Assembly: GCA_964392325.1 (NCBI GenBank)
Contig: CAYMPJ010000007.1
Location: 62,001-126,000 of the forward strand
From: CALLPQ01 sp964392325
Lineage (GTDB): Bacteria; Pseudomonadota; Alphaproteobacteria; Caulobacterales; Parvularculaceae
Direction: 5' to 3'
Length of the DNA stretch: 64,000 nt
Shown: positions 63,445 through 64,000 of the stretch, piece by piece
Layout: each line of letters begins with the position of its first letter
How positions within the stretch are numbered: the stretch's first letter is position 1
Notes under the pieces: model-generated
What the model saw: only the letters and a program-made list of their open reading frames with translations
The model's database searches: none
What the model was told of the DNA's origin: nothing
Program-made: the position numbers and the translations under genes

Positions 63445-64000
63445 TTAGAAAACGAAATCACCAGCCGATAATTGTAAACTCGTGACCCCTTCCAGGGTGA
63501 TGGAGTTTGCGCCATCGACAATAACAGCGTCCCCGTCACCATTGACTATCAAGTGGTTGTTTAGCAAATCAGCAAAACTCGTAATTGATGTTACTGCAGA
63601 CAAATCAATCACTTCAAACGCATTTGCAGCGTCAAAATCTGTGATGATATCTTCGCCAAATCCATCGGCAAATAGGAAAGTATCGGCATTAAAGTTACCA
63701 CTAAGAACATCATTTCCGTTTCCACCCACGAGGGTATCAAATCCAGCATTCCCGAATAATCGATCAGGGCCGTCACCGCCTATAATCAAATCATTACCAG
63801 CCTGGCCAAAAAGGAGGTCTGCATTAAAGTTGCCGTTAATAATATCATTCCCGTCTCCACCAAAAACGGTATCAAAACCAGAATTTCCCGATATCCGGTC
63901 GGCGCCGTTACCGCCAAGGATTACATCATTACCAGCTTGGCCAAATAAAAGGTCTGAACTCTGGCCACCATTGATCTGATCATTGCCTGTACCGCCAAAA
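63445..64000 (-). CDS. RTX-repeat (hemolysin-type calcium-binding) protein, C-terminal part
   Basis: The last 184 residues of a secreted protein whose start lies beyond the right edge. Nonapeptide repeats of the GGxGxDxUx type fill the first ~120 residues and bind calcium outside the cell. A domain follows (DIITDFDAANAFEVIDLS) that is typical of serralysin-type C-termini, and the end LQLSAGDFVF fits a type I secretion signal. The repeats form larger units of 45 residues (FGQAGND, GNxGFDT, GNFNAD), seen in DNA as a 135-bp period. The N-terminal activity is unknown. Confidence 0.9.
   Translation of the reverse strand, partial: FGGTGNDQINGGQSSDLLFGQAGNDVILGGNGADRISGNSGFDTVFGGDGNDIINGNFNADLLFGQAGNDLIIGGDGPDRLFGNAGFDTLVGGNGNDVLSGNFNADTFLFADGFGEDIITDFDAANAFEVIDLSAVTSITSFADLLNNHLIVNGDGDAVIVDGANSITLEGVTSLQLSAGDFVF
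63684..63955. repeat. 135-bp tandem repeat inside the RTX gene
   Basis: Two adjacent imperfect copies. For example GCATTAAAGTT occurs at 63686 and at 63821, exactly 135 bases apart. Each encodes 45 residues of five nonapeptides. Confidence 0.75.

Noticed and set aside
63482..63979. 165-codon plus-strand ORF
   Set aside because: It is the antisense shadow of the RTX repeats; Pro/Ser-rich repeats arise from the complement of Gly/Asp codons.
1..64000. tRNA, rRNA and CRISPR arrays
   Set aside because: Reading both strands I saw no tRNA T-loop context with a cloverleaf, no rRNA-like sequence and no regularly spaced palindromic repeats.

Overview
The window looks like chromosome from an alphaproteobacterium of moderate G+C, probably marine or aquatic and Gram-negative; the order cannot be fixed from sequence alone. 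Pointers are an F1-ATPase chaperone of the Atp12 type, the linked sets ispH-thrB-rnhA and degP-like/rarA/crcB/rluC/atp12, a soxBDAG sarcosine oxidase operon, a TonB system with two ExbD proteins plus a TPR protein, and a very large Oar-like TonB-dependent receptor. No rRNA, tRNA or CRISPR array was seen.

Layout. 1-4.2 kb: TonB energising operon (exbD, exbD, tonB, TPR protein) closed by a strong terminator, then a CinA N-domain protein. 4.2-11.2 kb: uvrC, a DUF3592-like membrane protein, queG, a GST, an unrecognised polytopic membrane protein and cysQ. 11.5-17.3 kb: exopolysaccharide genes, namely a polyprenyl-phosphate sugar transferase, an SGNH-like protein translationally coupled to an MBOAT O-acetyltransferase, and ugd. 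The MBOAT/ugd divergent intergenic region holds a candidate structured RNA followed by a terminator-like hairpin. 17.3-19.4 kb: GST, COQ10/RatA-like protein and 3-hydroxyisobutyrate dehydrogenase. 19.4-22.8 kb: an AT-rich accessory islet with an orphan protein, a 13-bp tandem repeat interrupted by a 100-N assembly gap, a small ORF, two perfect inverted repeats (one with XerCD/dif-like geometry) and a tyrosine recombinase.

22.9-37.2 kb: nitronate monooxygenase, lipoproteins, a PilZ protein, grxD, an aldo/keto reductase overlapping a histone-deacetylase-family gene, the TonB-dependent receptor, argS, ispH, thrB and rnhA. 37.4-48.7 kb: a flavin-dependent-halogenase-like protein, a Clp-fold membrane serine protease, an orphan lipoprotein, a phosphate-permease-like transporter, an IclR regulator coupled to an orphan gene, a degenerate cupin/JmjC-like protein, a transaldolase-family protein and a serine hydrolase. 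48.8-57.5 kb: methylated-amine catabolism, with soxBDAG divergent from a GbdR/GlxA-type regulator, then a LysR regulator divergent from a Rieske oxygenase of the betaine/carnitine demethylase type. 57.6-63.2 kb: a PCu(A)C copper chaperone and the conserved atp12-rluC-crcB-rarA-degP-like block. 63.4-64 kb: the C-terminal end of an RTX (type I secreted) protein that runs off the window.

How the parts fit: the TonB/ExbD system would energise receptors such as the Oar-like protein. The sugar transferase, Ugd and MBOAT/SGNH pair would make and O-acetylate a uronic-acid-containing surface polysaccharide. The Rieske enzyme and SoxBDAG could bracket a betaine-to-glycine route, with the dimethylglycine step encoded elsewhere. 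The least explained material is the 19.4-22.8 kb islet and the ugd leader region.
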